From contig CAKZNT010000013.1 in the NCBI GenBank assembly GCA_937132065.1, positions 1 through 64,000 on the forward strand: a stretch of 64,000 bases of DNA, written 5' to 3'. This DNA is from an uncultured Loktanella sp. GTDB lineage: Bacteria > Pseudomonadota > Alphaproteobacteria > Rhodobacterales > Rhodobacteraceae. The translations under genes were made by a program, and so were the position numbers. The notes beneath the pieces are model-generated. The model was given only the letters and a program-made list of their open reading frames with translations. It was not told the DNA's origin and searched no databases. Below, piece by piece: positions 54,750-63,691 of this stretch. Positions within the stretch are counted from its first letter, which is position 1. Every line of letters begins with the position of its first letter.

Positions 54750-55523
54750 ATGAGCGAAACATTTATTCCAGTATTCTTGTTGCTATTTGTCGTTATTATC
54801 ACCTCCGCAATCCTGAATTCGGCAGGAATGAAGGGGAAAAGGGGGGAAGCGCGTGTCAGGCGATGCCTTGAGCGATCCTTCGCTGCTGATGCAAATACGT
54901 TACTGAATGACGTAACACTCCCGACCTCTGACGGGTCGACGCAGATTGATCACATCCTCCTTAACAGATCCGGCATCTTTGTCATCGAAACAAAATTTAT
55001 GGCAGGTTGGATTTTTGGGACAGCCAAACAGTCAAACTGGACGCAATCAATCTACCGTCACAAAACGCGTTTCAAAAACCCGCTGCATCAAAACTACCGC
55101 CACATTAAGGAAATCCAATCACTGCTGAACCTTGACTTGCAGCACCTTCACAACATCGTTGTTTTCGCTGGTTCCGCGACCAAAAAAACCGCCATGCCCG
55201 CCAATGTCATTTGGAGAATGCGACACCTAGCCGCCTATATCAAAGGACATGACGACATTATTTTTAGCGATTCCGAGGTTCGGGAATATGCGCAAATTTT
55301 ACGTGAGACCGCCCTTGCTCCGGGCCGTCAGACCAATCGCACACATGTTAAAAACCTCAAAGCGCGCGAAAAAGCCAAAGCGCACGACCAGAGCGTTTGT
55401 CCGCGCTGTGCCTCGGCATTAGTCGAGCGCACAAACAAAAAAACCGGAGACCGCTTTTTGGGATGCACAAATTTTCCGAGTTGCCGCGGAACCCGCCGAC
55501 CGACCGAACCCACGCCCATTTGA
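54750..55523 (+). CDS. NERD-domain nuclease-like protein with topoisomerase-type zinc finger
   Basis: A 257-residue protein: N-terminal membrane segment (FIPVFLLLFVVIITSAIL), then a NERD domain with GEARVRRCL, DVTLPTSDGSTQIDHILL and VIETK, the predicted D-ExK nuclease core. The C-terminus holds CPRCASALVERTNKKTGDRFLGCTNFPSC, a four-cysteine topoisomerase-type zinc ribbon. I use ATG 54750 rather than TTG 54717. Upstream 54547-54749 has no gene. Role in DNA processing or defence is inferred from the family. Confidence 0.82.
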   Translation: MSETFIPVFLLLFVVIITSAILNSAGMKGKRGEARVRRCLERSFAADANTLLNDVTLPTSDGSTQIDHILLNRSGIFVIETKFMAGWIFGTAKQSNWTQSIYRHKTRFKNPLHQNYRHIKEIQSLLNLDLQHLHNIVVFAGSATKKTAMPANVIWRMRHLAAYIKGHDDIIFSDSEVREYAQILRETALAPGRQTNRTHVKNLKAREKAKAHDQSVCPRCASALVERTNKKTGDRFLGCTNFPSCRGTRRPTEPTPI

Positions 55524-55615
55524 TTTGCGCCGCTGCCTGTGCCCTGCTATCTTTCACAAAAGCAGTTCACGCCAGACATCGCAAAAGCGGGGCGGCGGTA
55601 AAAATGGTGGCAGGC

Positions 55616-55921
55616 ATGACCAAGTATTTGATGATTTCGACCTTTGTATTTCTCGCGGCATGCGGGGGCGCGCGTGTGACTGGCCCGATCGGCAAGGCCT
55701 GCATCGCTGCGGATCGTCGCGCCGCGACTCCAGCCCTTTGTTCATGTGTGCAACAAGCCGCAAGCCGCACCCTGAGCACGTCAGACCAGCGCCGCGCCGC
55801 CGCCTTCTTTGACGATCCCCATTCCGCGCAAGAAACCCGCCAGTCCGACAACCGCTCTAGCGAGGCGTTCTGGTTGCGCTACAAGAAATTCAGTTCAACA
55901 GCCAAGCGGATGTGCGGTTAA
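55616..55921 (+). CDS. Small lipoprotein
   Basis: A 101-residue lipoprotein: MTKYLMISTFVFLAAC ends in a lipobox (LAAC), followed by a cysteine-bearing domain (GKACIAADRRAATPALCSCVQQAAS and FSSTAKRMCG). The conserved sequence SDQRRAAAFFDDPHSAQETRQSDN is typical of a Rhodobacterales family that databases sometimes call arginine transporter without reason. ATG 55604 is an alternative start. It overlaps the next gene by four bases on the opposite strand. Confidence 0.72.
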   Translation: MTKYLMISTFVFLAACGGARVTGPIGKACIAADRRAATPALCSCVQQAASRTLSTSDQRRAAAFFDDPHSAQETRQSDNRSSEAFWLRYKKFSSTAKRMCG

Positions 55922-56343
55922 CGCAGCACCCCGCGCCGCGTCATTGCGCGCGCATAGAGATAGAGCAAAACCCGCACCACAGCGATTGCCCCCGAGAACG
56001 CCAGCATCTCGGGTGGCGTCACCTCTAGCATGGACGGTTTTGCGATCGCGAACCTGTAAACAGACGCGGCAACCAGCCCGAGGAACGAAAACCCGAAGCA
56101 TGTGCGCGCCAGTCGCGATCTGAACAGCAAGAGCACAGAGCCAAGCACCGAGAACCAGACCCCGATCGCCCAAGCCGCCTCGAACCAGAGCGGGGCCGTG
56201 TCGATAAAGGCCTGATGGGGCGGCGGCAACATCGAGATGTAATCCGCGTTCTGGAACTGTAGCATGACGTAGTCGTATCCCCCGCCCGCGTTCCAAAGCA
56301 GGGACACTATCCCGACGATCCAAAGATGCACTGGTGTTTTCAC
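55918..56343 (-). CDS. Four-TM conserved membrane protein
   Basis: A 141-residue protein with about four hydrophobic segments (LWIVGIVSLLWNAGGGYDYVML; AWAIGVWFSVLGSVLLLF; FGFSFLGLVAASVYRFAI; AIAVVRVLLYLYAR). No known motif or catalytic residue is visible. It is convergent with the lipoprotein and divergent from meaB. Function unknown. Confidence 0.72.
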   Translation of the reverse strand: MKTPVHLWIVGIVSLLWNAGGGYDYVMLQFQNADYISMLPPPHQAFIDTAPLWFEAAWAIGVWFSVLGSVLLLFRSRLARTCFGFSFLGLVAASVYRFAIAKPSMLEVTPPEMLAFSGAIAVVRVLLYLYARAMTRRGVLR

Positions 56344-56453
56344 GGATGCCTCCCCCTTTGTTTGTTACAAAAAGCCTAGCATCGCCTTGGAAGTTCGCCA
56401 AGCTTTATGCGTTTGGATTGCGTGCGCGCCCTGCCCGTCCTAGAACTGGCGAT

Positions 56454-57434
56454 ATGACGTATCAGATCGACATCAACGCCCTTGCTGCGCAAGTTGCCGC
56501 AGGTGACCGCCGCGCCCTTGCCCGCGCCATCACCCTCGTCGAGAGTGGCCGCGCGGATCATCGTGCGCAGGCGCTGGCCCTGCTTGATACCCTTGGAACT
56601 GCCCGCCAAGCCTTGCGCATTGGTCTCTCGGGCACGCCAGGTGTCGGGAAATCCACGTTCATCGAGAGTTTTGGCATGATGCTCACGGGGCTCGGGAAGC
56701 GCGTTGCCGTTCTGGCCGTTGACCCCTCTTCGACCCGTTCTGGTGGCTCGATCCTTGGTGACAAGACCCGCATGGATATGCTGGCCCGTCATCCGCTGGC
56801 ATTTATCCGCCCGTCCCCCAGCCAGACCCAGCTGGGTGGTGTTGCGCGCCGCACCCGCGAGGCCGTTGCGCTCTGCGAGGCGGCGGGCTTTGACATTGTC
56901 CTGATTGAAACCGTGGGCGTTGGCCAATCCGAGACCGTTGTCGCCCAGATGGCCGATCTGTTCCTGCTGTTGCTTGCCCCTGCGGGCGGCGACGAATTGC
57001 AAGGCGTGAAACGCGGCATCATGGAAATCGCGGATATGATCCTTGTGAACAAGGCGGACGGCGACCTCAAGCCGCAAGCCATGCGCACCTGTGCCGATTA
57101 TGCTGGCGCTTTGCGGTTGCTGCGCAAACGCCCGCAAGACCCTGAAGGCTTCCCGAAGGCGCTGACTGTCTCCGCATTGGAAACAATAGGGATCGAGGCC
57201 GCATGGGCCGAAATGCAGACCCTCATGGCGTGGCGGCGTGATAGCAGCGTCTGGGAAACCACCCGCGCCAATCAGGCCCGCTATTGGTTTGCCGAGGAGG
57301 TTCGCTTGCAATTGCTGGCCCGTATTGCGGCTGATCCCGACCTTGGCGCACGCATGACCGCGCTTGAAAAAGAGGTGGCGGCAGGGCGCATGACCCCTGC
57401 TGCTGCCGCCGCCGAAGTTGTATCAAAGACATGA
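56454..57434 (+). CDS. meaB: Methylmalonyl-CoA mutase-associated GTPase MeaB
   Basis: A 326-residue G3E-family GTPase. GLSGTPGVGKSTFIESFG is the P-loop, VAVLAVDPSSTRSGGSILGDKTRM and VLIETVGVGQSETVVAQMAD the switch regions, ILVNKADGD the NKxD-type element. It protects methylmalonyl-CoA mutase during B12 cofactor loading. ATG 56454 matches the family; the longer ORF is not. The mutase is not in this window; propionate activation (prpE) is. Confidence 0.92.
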   Translation: MTYQIDINALAAQVAAGDRRALARAITLVESGRADHRAQALALLDTLGTARQALRIGLSGTPGVGKSTFIESFGMMLTGLGKRVAVLAVDPSSTRSGGSILGDKTRMDMLARHPLAFIRPSPSQTQLGGVARRTREAVALCEAAGFDIVLIETVGVGQSETVVAQMADLFLLLLAPAGGDELQGVKRGIMEIADMILVNKADGDLKPQAMRTCADYAGALRLLRKRPQDPEGFPKALTVSALETIGIEAAWAEMQTLMAWRRDSSVWETTRANQARYWFAEEVRLQLLARIAADPDLGARMTALEKEVAAGRMTPAAAAAEVVSKT

Positions 57435-57449
57435 GTAGCGAGTGCACAA

Positions 57450-58193
57450 ATGAGTGAAACGGGTGATCTGGTTTTTAGCGGCGAGCATCTGCGTGCGACC
57501 CTGTTTAACGGTGACGCCGATCAGCTATTGGTGACGTTCAGCTACCGTGAAAAGGACCGCCGCGACTTTAACCCTGCGCATGCCAGCACCTCTGCGATGG
57601 CGCGTGGATTTGCCCAACTTTGCATCGCAACACGGCGCAATGACTGGTTCATCAATGACGATACTGCGGCCCTTGAAGCCGTGCTTAAGGCCTTGTCCCC
57701 ACACTATAAAACCGTGCACATGATGGGGTTTTCGATGGGTGGTTACGGCGCATTCCGCTTTGCGCGCGCCGCACGCGCCAATTTCGCGCTCGCCGTGTCG
57801 CCGCAGTTTTCGATCCATCCCGATGTTGTCCCGTTTGACGGACGGTTTCGCGCGGATGCGCAAGGGTTTGACGCGGTGCTTGGCGACCTTGTGACCTATG
57901 CCAAACCCGGGCTGCAAGGGGTGATTGTCGTCGATCCGTTCCGCGATCTTGACCGCATTAACGCGCAGATGATCACCGAGGTGTTTCCCCGCATCAAACT
58001 CGCGCGCCTTGGCTTTGGCGGTCACCCCGCCACGGGTCTTTTGCGCAGGGCGGGCAAGTCGGGCGTGGTGCAGCGCATGGCCCTTGAAACGCCGCCCCTC
58101 CCTGATCCGATCATTGCCGAACACCGTGACGCGCGGCTCGACGATGCCGACTATCTGCGCGACATGCTAGAGCGGTGGGAAGCGCGGCCCTGA
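57450..58193 (+). CDS. Alpha/beta-hydrolase-like protein
   Basis: A 247-residue protein. HMMGFSMGGYGAFRFA is a nucleophile-elbow sequence (GxSxGG) and FGGHPATG may supply the late histidine, so an esterase/peptidase-like fold is likely. The N-terminal half has the block ARGFAQLCIATRRNDWFINDD. It starts 15 bases after meaB. Specific activity is unknown. A nested inverted repeat follows its stop. Confidence 0.7.
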   Translation: MSETGDLVFSGEHLRATLFNGDADQLLVTFSYREKDRRDFNPAHASTSAMARGFAQLCIATRRNDWFINDDTAALEAVLKALSPHYKTVHMMGFSMGGYGAFRFARAARANFALAVSPQFSIHPDVVPFDGRFRADAQGFDAVLGDLVTYAKPGLQGVIVVDPFRDLDRINAQMITEVFPRIKLARLGFGGHPATGLLRRAGKSGVVQRMALETPPLPDPIIAEHRDARLDDADYLRDMLERWEARP

Positions 58194-58247
58194 ACAAGGA
58201 TTAGCTCCGATTTGGAAACAATCCAAAGGGGCACTGCAATCCTTGTT
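58193..58247. repeat. Nested inverted repeat after 57450-58193
   Basis: Outer arms AACAAGGATT (58193-58202) and AATCCTTGTT (58238-58247) are perfect; an inner TTTGGA-aacaa-TCCAAA hairpin sits between. It begins at the stop codon and may act as a transcript end. Confidence 0.7.
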
Positions 58248-58300
58248 TCCCAAAATTCACCTGCTCTGTTAACCTCATCGTAACGAGAAGGAGATATTTC

Positions 58301-58684
58301 ATGGACCTCGGCGCATTCTCAATCAGCCTACCCGTCAAAGACCTTGCCGCATCTGCCGCCTTTTACCGCAAGCTCGGCTTTGTCGATTTTGGCGGCAACA
58401 TGGAGCACAACTACCTTATTCTTAAGAACGGTGATCATATCATCGGTCTGTTTGAGGGCATGTTCGACCGCCCCATGCTCACGTTTAATCCTGGATGGGA
58501 CCAAAACGCGCAAGAGCTCGACACATTCACCGATGTGCGCGATCTCAAGGCCACGCTCAAAGCGGCCGATGTGACCTTCGCCCCCGAAGATCAGACACTT
58601 AATACCGAATCCGAGAGCGGTCCTGCCAGCTTTGTTGTTGTGGACCCCGACGGGAATCCGATACTGATCGACCAACACCGCTAG
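58301..58684 (+). CDS. VOC family (glyoxalase-like) protein
   Basis: A 127-residue protein of the vicinal-oxygen-chelate superfamily: LPVKDLAASAAFYRKLGFVDFGGN at the start, a C-terminal FVVVDPDGNPILIDQH. Two beta-alpha-beta-beta-beta units of normal length. AAGGAGA precedes the ATG. Metal-ligand identity and substrate are unknown; relatives include glyoxalase, fosfomycin-resistance and dioxygenase proteins. Confidence 0.85.
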   Translation: MDLGAFSISLPVKDLAASAAFYRKLGFVDFGGNMEHNYLILKNGDHIIGLFEGMFDRPMLTFNPGWDQNAQELDTFTDVRDLKATLKAADVTFAPEDQTLNTESESGPASFVVVDPDGNPILIDQHR

Positions 58685-58806
58685 CAGCCGTCCGATTTTG
58701 GCCGATCTGTTACCGATGCGGGTTGACGCGGGCCGGGAATCCTCCTAAATCGCGATGACCGAATTCATGACCCCGCTTTTGGCGTGGTCTAAGCCCGTGA
58801 AAAGGT

Positions 58807-58833
58807 GTGCAGGTGGCCGATCCACCAAAGCAC
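58807..58833 (+). promoter_or_regulatory. Hairpin in rpmB leader
   Basis: GGTGG ccgat CCACC with outer GTGC/GCAC pairing, 22 bases before the rpmB ATG and ahead of its AAGGAT site. It might mark feedback control of L28; unproven. Confidence 0.35.
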
Positions 58834-58855
58834 CCGTTAAGACAAGGATTACAAC

Positions 58856-59140
58856 ATGTCGCGCCGTTGCGAATTTACTGGAAAAGGCCCGATGTCTGGC
58901 AACAACGTCAGCCACGCCAAAAACCGTACCCGCCGTCGGTTCCTGCCGAACCTGCAGGACGTGACACTGATGTCCGAGAGCCTCGGCCGTTCATTCAAGT
59001 TCAAAATCTCCAACGCTGCGCTTCGCACTGTTGACCACCGCGGTGGTTTGGACGCGTTCTTTGCGAAGTCCAAGGACGCCGAGCTTTCCGCTGATGCGTT
59101 GAAAGTGAAGAAAGAGATTGCAAAGGCAACTGCGGCTTAA
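58856..59140 (+). CDS. rpmB: 50S ribosomal protein L28
   Basis: A 94-residue ribosomal protein beginning [29 protein letters not shown], the L28 signature, with the longer alphaproteobacterial C-terminal tail. Monocistronic by appearance: a terminator follows and no same-strand gene is adjacent. Confidence 0.97.
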   Translation: MSRRCEFTGKGPMSGNNVSHAKNRTRRRFLPNLQDVTLMSESLGRSFKFKISNAALRTVDHRGGLDAFFAKSKDAELSADALKVKKEIAKATAA

Positions 59141-59164
59141 GCCACTTTTGTTTTTGAGAGATGA

Positions 59165-59196
59165 AGAACCCGATTGCGCAAGCGGTCGGGTTTTTT
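59165..59196 (+). terminator. Terminator of rpmB
   Basis: AACCCGA and TCGGGTT form the stem, followed by TTTTTT. It lies 25 bases beyond the rpmB stop and just before the convergent LysR gene. Confidence 0.9.
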
Positions 59197-59221
59197 GGTG
59201 TTGGCCGTGGGGCGACGTCCG

Positions 59222-60103
59222 TCACATATCATGCGCGCTTGCTTGCGCCATGAACCACGCGATTACCGTATCAATGGCCGCGCTTTGCTTGGGTTTACGT
59301 AAGGCCAGCAGGTAGAAATCCTGTTTGCCAGAGAGCGATTCTGGCCTGATCTGCACCAGCCGGTTAGCCGCGATATCTGCGGCCACCAGAAAACGGCTTA
59401 CCAATGCGGCCCCCTGCCCAAAAAGCGCGGCGTCCATTGCAAGCGAGGTTTGACTAAGCCGTAAGCCATTGCTGCGCTCCGCCTTGATATCGCACATCGC
59501 AAGGAACGCGGGCCAAAGGTCATGGGTGTCGTGTAGCTTCGGAAGCGCCGCTACGTCATCGGCACTTAGCGGTAAGTCACGCCCGCCAATCAGTCGCGGC
59601 GCGGCCACTGCGATGACCTCTTGGCGAAACAAGAGGTGCGCTTGCAAGGCGGCCCCGAAAGGCGGCGTGCCCTGCCGCACCGCGAGGTCAATGCCGTCAC
59701 TATGAAAGCTCGAAACCTTTTCAGTGGCCAGAATACGCAAGTCGATGTCGGGATGTTTGGCCGCGAGGTCTGGCAAGTTCGGGATCAACCATTTCGCCGC
59801 GAATGATGGTGTCACGCTGACCGTAACCTTATCTGGCGTTGGCGTGAGCTGATCGGTTGCAGCGCCCAGCGCCTCGAACGCGGCTGCGACGGACAGGTGA
59901 TAGCTGCGCCCCGCCGCTGTGAACGCCAGCCCCTTTGGCAGTCGCTCGAACAATTGCACGCCCAACTGCGCCTCGAGCTGGCGCACGTGCTGGGCCACGG
60001 CCCCCTGCGTGACGCCCAGATCATCCGCCGCGGCGCGAAAGTTCAGGAACCGCCCTGCCACATCAAATGCGCGCAGACTGTTAAGAGGTGGGAGCTTGGT
60101 CAT
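59222..60103 (-). CDS. LysR family transcriptional regulator (GcvA-like)
   Basis: A 293-residue LysR-type regulator: winged HTH in residues 1-65 (LPPLNSLRAFDVAGRFLNFRAAADDLGVTQGAVAQHVRQLE), then the effector-binding domain. The N-terminus resembles the GcvA/AmpR subgroup. It is divergent from the SDR gene 98 bases away, where ATTGGGCCAAT and TTTTGTCGCAAAA inverted repeats could be its operator, so it probably controls the SDR. Confidence 0.88.
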   Translation of the reverse strand: MTKLPPLNSLRAFDVAGRFLNFRAAADDLGVTQGAVAQHVRQLEAQLGVQLFERLPKGLAFTAAGRSYHLSVAAAFEALGAATDQLTPTPDKVTVSVTPSFAAKWLIPNLPDLAAKHPDIDLRILATEKVSSFHSDGIDLAVRQGTPPFGAALQAHLLFRQEVIAVAAPRLIGGRDLPLSADDVAALPKLHDTHDLWPAFLAMCDIKAERSNGLRLSQTSLAMDAALFGQGAALVSRFLVAADIAANRLVQIRPESLSGKQDFYLLALRKPKQSAAIDTVIAWFMAQASAHDM

Positions 60104-60150
60104 ATGACAATAGTATTCCTACACTCAGAAAACATCAATTCTCCATCGCG

Positions 60151-60173
60151 ATTGGGCCAATTTTGTCGCAAAA
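60151..60173. promoter_or_regulatory. Adjacent inverted repeats in LysR-SDR divergent region
   Basis: ATTGGGCCAAT (60151-60161) and TTTTGTCGCAAAA (60161-60173) are abutting short inverted repeats in the 98-base divergent promoter, a probable LysR-type binding region. Confidence 0.5.
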
Positions 60174-60201
60174 TGGCGCAAATTAAACAATGGAGAATGA
60201 A

Positions 60202-60906
60202 ATGTCAGTAGAAAAAGTCGCGCTTATCACCGCAGGCGGAAGTGGCATGGGCGCAGACGGCGCACGCCAGTTGGCCGCTGACGGGTTCAAGGTTGGTATC
60301 TTGTCATCGTCGGGCAAAGGCGAGGCGCTTGGTGTGGAATTGGGCGGATTTGGCGTCACTGGGTCCAACACCGATCCCGACGCCCTTGCCGCCTTGGTTG
60401 ATGGCGCCGTCAAGCGGTGGGGCCGTGTGGATACGCTGGTGAATTCAGCAGGCCATGGCCCCAAGGGACCAGTGCTGGAGATTTCGGATGACGATTGGCA
60501 CATGGGCATGGAGGTGTATCTGATGAACGTCATTCGCCCCACGCGGCTGGTCACGCCGCTTATGCAGGCGCAGGGTGGCGGGTCGATCATCAACATCTCT
60601 ACATTCGCCGCCTTCGAGCCTGATCCGCTTTTCCCGACGTCTGGTGTGTTTCGCGCGGGGCTTGCTGCATTTACCAAGCTCTATTCCGACAAATATGCCG
60701 CCGATAATATCCGCATGAACAATGTCTTGCCCGGTTTTATCGACAGCCTGCCCGAGACCGAAGATCGCAGGGCGCGTATTCCGATGGGGCGCTACGGGCG
60801 CGCGCAAGAGGTCTCTGCGGTGATTTCCCTGCTTGCCTCGGAAGGTGGCGGCTACATGACAGGGCAAAACCTGCGCATTGACGGCGGTTTGACCCGTGCC
60901 GTCTGA
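60202..60906 (+). CDS. SDR-family protein lacking the YxxxK motif
   Basis: A 234-residue Rossmann-fold protein of the short-chain dehydrogenase/reductase family: ITAGGSGMGADGARQLA cofactor loop, LVNSAGHG, INISTFAA, and the C-terminal GQNLRIDGGLTR. At the place of catalytic YxxxK it has SGVFR, so both Tyr and Lys are absent. The cofactor fold is kept, so it may bind ligand without normal catalysis or use other residues. ATG 60202 is chosen because GGAG precedes it. Confidence 0.82.
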   Translation: MSVEKVALITAGGSGMGADGARQLAADGFKVGILSSSGKGEALGVELGGFGVTGSNTDPDALAALVDGAVKRWGRVDTLVNSAGHGPKGPVLEISDDDWHMGMEVYLMNVIRPTRLVTPLMQAQGGGSIINISTFAAFEPDPLFPTSGVFRAGLAAFTKLYSDKYAADNIRMNNVLPGFIDSLPETEDRRARIPMGRYGRAQEVSAVISLLASEGGGYMTGQNLRIDGGLTRAV

Positions 60907-61156
60907 CGCAGCGGTGCAATCCCCGCGATTCGACCGCTGCGTCTTTGCGGTCAAATGGGGCGCGTCGATCATTCAGATCATGGGCTACACGGCCACGGGC
61001 TTCGGGTGGACCCCGTGGAACCTTTACCTGTTCCTGATCGGCGTTCTGGGCTGGTTTGCGGTGGGCGCAATGTGGAACGACAAGGCGTTGATGCTGGTGC
61101 ATCTTGTTGCACTTGGGGCAATGATTGCGGGGATGGTTAGCGGATCATCGTCGTAA
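60896..61156 (+). CDS. Small two- to three-TM membrane protein
   Basis: An 86-residue protein from GTG 60896, overlapping the SDR stop by eleven bases. Hydrophobic segments are about IIQIMGYTATGF, NLYLFLIGVLGWFAVGAM and LVHLVALGAMIAGMV. Related entries in Rhodobacterales carry UbiE-type names without basis. Function unknown; coupling suggests co-expression with the SDR. Confidence 0.65.
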   Translation: MPSDAAVQSPRFDRCVFAVKWGASIIQIMGYTATGFGWTPWNLYLFLIGVLGWFAVGAMWNDKALMLVHLVALGAMIAGMVSGSSS

Positions 61157-61198
61157 CGCCCCTTGACCCCGCGCCCCCTTTGGCGTGACACCTGCCTT

Positions 61199-63610
61199 AT
61201 GACAGCCCTGCCCATTGATCCCATTCTGCCCGATCTCGTCGCCGCGTTGCGCACCCACGGTCGCGCCGTGCTGCAAGCCCCGCCGGGCGCGGGCAAGACG
61301 ACCCGTGTGCCGCTGGCCATGTTGGACGAGAACCTGACCACAGGGCGCATCATCATGCTCGAGCCACGCCGCCTTGCCACCCGCGCCGCCGCCGAGCGGC
61401 TGGCCGAGACGCTGGGCGAAAAGGTTGGCGAAACCATCGGCTACAGGATGCGCGGCGAAACAGCCGTCAGCAAGGCCACCCGCGTCGAGGTCGTCACCGA
61501 GGGCATCCTGACCCGCATGATCCAGTCTGACCCCGAACTGGCGGGCATCGGCGCGATTGTCTTTGACGAGTTTCACGAACGCTCGCTTAACGCTGATCTG
61601 GGCCTCGCCCTTGCGTGGGAAATCCGCGAGGCGCTGCGCCCCGATCTGTTGATCCTTGTCATGTCTGCCACGCTTGATGCGGGGCCAGTGGCCGAGATGC
61701 TGGACGGCGCGCCTGTGCTGACGTCAGAGGGGCGCGCCTTTCCAGTGAGCACCGTGCACCTGCCCAAGGCCACCCCCAAAACCACCCGCTTTGAGGCCGC
61801 AACCGCCGATCTGGTCGTGCAGGCCATCGGTGAGACTACGGGCGGTGTTCTGGTGTTTTTACCCGGAGAAGGCGAGATAAGACGGGTCGAGGCCGCCCTC
61901 AAGGGGCGGCTACCTGCCGATTGCACCCTGCGCCCTCTTTACGGCGCACTCCCATTTGCCGCGCAACGCGCCGCAATTGCCCCAAGCGCCACAGGTCGCA
62001 AAATCGTGCTCTCGACGTCAATCGCCGAGACATCGCTTACGATCGCAGACATCCGCGTTGTCGTGGATGCAGGGCGTGCGCGGCGCGCCCGTTTTGACCC
62101 CGCCTCCGGCATGTCGCGCCTTGTGACCGAACGCGTCAGCCGCGCCGAAGCAACCCAGCGCGCAGGTCGCGCCGGTCGTGTGGCCGAGGGGCACTGCTAC
62201 AAGCTCTGGACCAAGGGCGAAGATGGTGCTTTGCCCGCCTTCCCGCCCGCTGAAATCGAAGCGGCCGATCTGGCCCCGCTTGCGTTAGAGTTGGCCCAGT
62301 GGGGCAGCGACGATCTGGCCTTTCTCACGCCACCGCCCGAGGGCACGCTGGCCGAGGCCCGCCGCCTGCTCGTGTCGCTTGGTGCGCTCGATCAAGGGGC
62401 GCGTATCACCGCGCATGGCCGCGCGATTGCCGCCCTGCCGCTTCACCCCCGTTTGGCGCATATGCTTTTGATCGCAGGCGCGCAGGCCGCCCCGCTTGCC
62501 GCCCTTTTGGCCGCGCGTGATCCCTTGTGCGGCGCGCCTGTCGATCTGGCCTTGCGGATTGCGGCACTGAAAGGGCGTTATGACGGGCCTGGCCAAATCA
62601 ACCACGCCGCTGCCGCCCAGATCAAGGGCGAGATTTCCCGCCTTTCCAAAGGGTTGCCAAAGGTCGCCCCCCTGCCCTTGGCCGCGATGGCGGCACTTGC
62701 CTATCCCGATCGCGTTGGTTTGCGCCGCAAGGGAAGCGCGCCGCGCTATGTCTTGTCTGGCGGCAAAGGGGCCATTCTTGACGCCGCTGATCCGCTTGCG
62801 GGGCAACGGCTGATTGTGGCGACAGACCTTGACGGGGACACCCGCGAGGCCCGCATCCGGCAAGCCGCGCAAATCAGCGAGGCAGCCCTGCGCGATTTGT
62901 TTGCCGATCAGATCAGGTGGATCAATGTCTGTGCATGGTCGCGCCGTGACGGCAAGGTTCTGATGCGCCGTCAGGAACAATTCGGCGCGCTTGTGCTGGA
63001 GGATCGCCACTGGGCAGATGCGCCCGATGACGCCGTGGCGCGTGCGATGCTTGACGGGGTGCGTCAGTTGGGGCTCAAGCCCTCGCCAGCCGCCAACAGG
63101 TTTCGCGCCCGCGTGGCCTTGGCCCAAGAACTGCCTGCGATGGATGACGCGACATTGCTCGCCACGCTCGACGACTGGCTGCTGCCCCATTTGTCTGGCC
63201 TGACATCGACAGCCGACTGGAAGGCGTTTGACATTCTACCCGCCTTGCGCGCCTTGCTTGACTGGGACCAAACGCAGCGGCTCGACAAACTGGCCCCTGC
63301 CCATTTTACCACGCCGCTGGGGCGCAAAATCCCGATTGATTATGACGGTGAAGCCCCCGCGATCACGCTGCGCCTGCAAGAAATGTTCGGGCAAACGGTG
63401 CATCCGACCGTAGGCCAGACCCCGCTGCGCGTGACGCTCTTGTCGCCCGCCCAAAAGCCGGTGCAGGTCACGCAAGACATCGTCGGGTTCTGGGCCAGCT
63501 CCTATAGTGACGTGCGCCGCGACATGCGCGGGCGCTATCCACGCCATCCGTGGCCCGAAGATCCGACCCAAGCCGACCCCACTTTGCGCGCAAAACCGCG
63601 CGGAACCTGA
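61199..63610 (+). CDS. hrpB: ATP-dependent RNA helicase HrpB
   Basis: An 803-residue DEAH-box helicase: Walker A QAPPGAGKTTRVPL, DEFHERSLNADL (DEFH variant of DEAH), SATLD, and TQRAGRAGR motif VI, then the HrpB-specific C-terminal region ending in YPRHPWPEDPTQADPT. The start ATG 61199 gives the family length. Role in RNA metabolism is not known precisely for HrpB. Confidence 0.94.
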   Translation: MTALPIDPILPDLVAALRTHGRAVLQAPPGAGKTTRVPLAMLDENLTTGRIIMLEPRRLATRAAAERLAETLGEKVGETIGYRMRGETAVSKATRVEVVTEGILTRMIQSDPELAGIGAIVFDEFHERSLNADLGLALAWEIREALRPDLLILVMSATLDAGPVAEMLDGAPVLTSEGRAFPVSTVHLPKATPKTTRFEAATADLVVQAIGETTGGVLVFLPGEGEIRRVEAALKGRLPADCTLRPLYGALPFAAQRAAIAPSATGRKIVLSTSIAETSLTIADIRVVVDAGRARRARFDPASGMSRLVTERVSRAEATQRAGRAGRVAEGHCYKLWTKGEDGALPAFPPAEIEAADLAPLALELAQWGSDDLAFLTPPPEGTLAEARRLLVSLGALDQGARITAHGRAIAALPLHPRLAHMLLIAGAQAAPLAALLAARDPLCGAPVDLALRIAALKGRYDGPGQINHAAAAQIKGEISRLSKGLPKVAPLPLAAMAALAYPDRVGLRRKGSAPRYVLSGGKGAILDAADPLAGQRLIVATDLDGDTREARIRQAAQISEAALRDLFADQIRWINVCAWSRRDGKVLMRRQEQFGALVLEDRHWADAPDDAVARAMLDGVRQLGLKPSPAANRFRARVALAQELPAMDDATLLATLDDWLLPHLSGLTSTADWKAFDILPALRALLDWDQTQRLDKLAPAHFTTPLGRKIPIDYDGEAPAITLRLQEMFGQTVHPTVGQTPLRVTLLSPAQKPVQVTQDIVGFWASSYSDVRRDMRGRYPRHPWPEDPTQADPTLRAKPRGT

Positions 63611-63691
63611 CCCGAGAGGGACCGTGATTTGCCATTCCAGAAACCTTATGTTAATAAAAGTGCAATAAAATAAGACTATTGGCAGGTTTAC

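Noticed and set aside
56376-57311. 311-aa ORF antisense to meaB
   Set aside because: Shadow of a well-supported gene with no own start signal.
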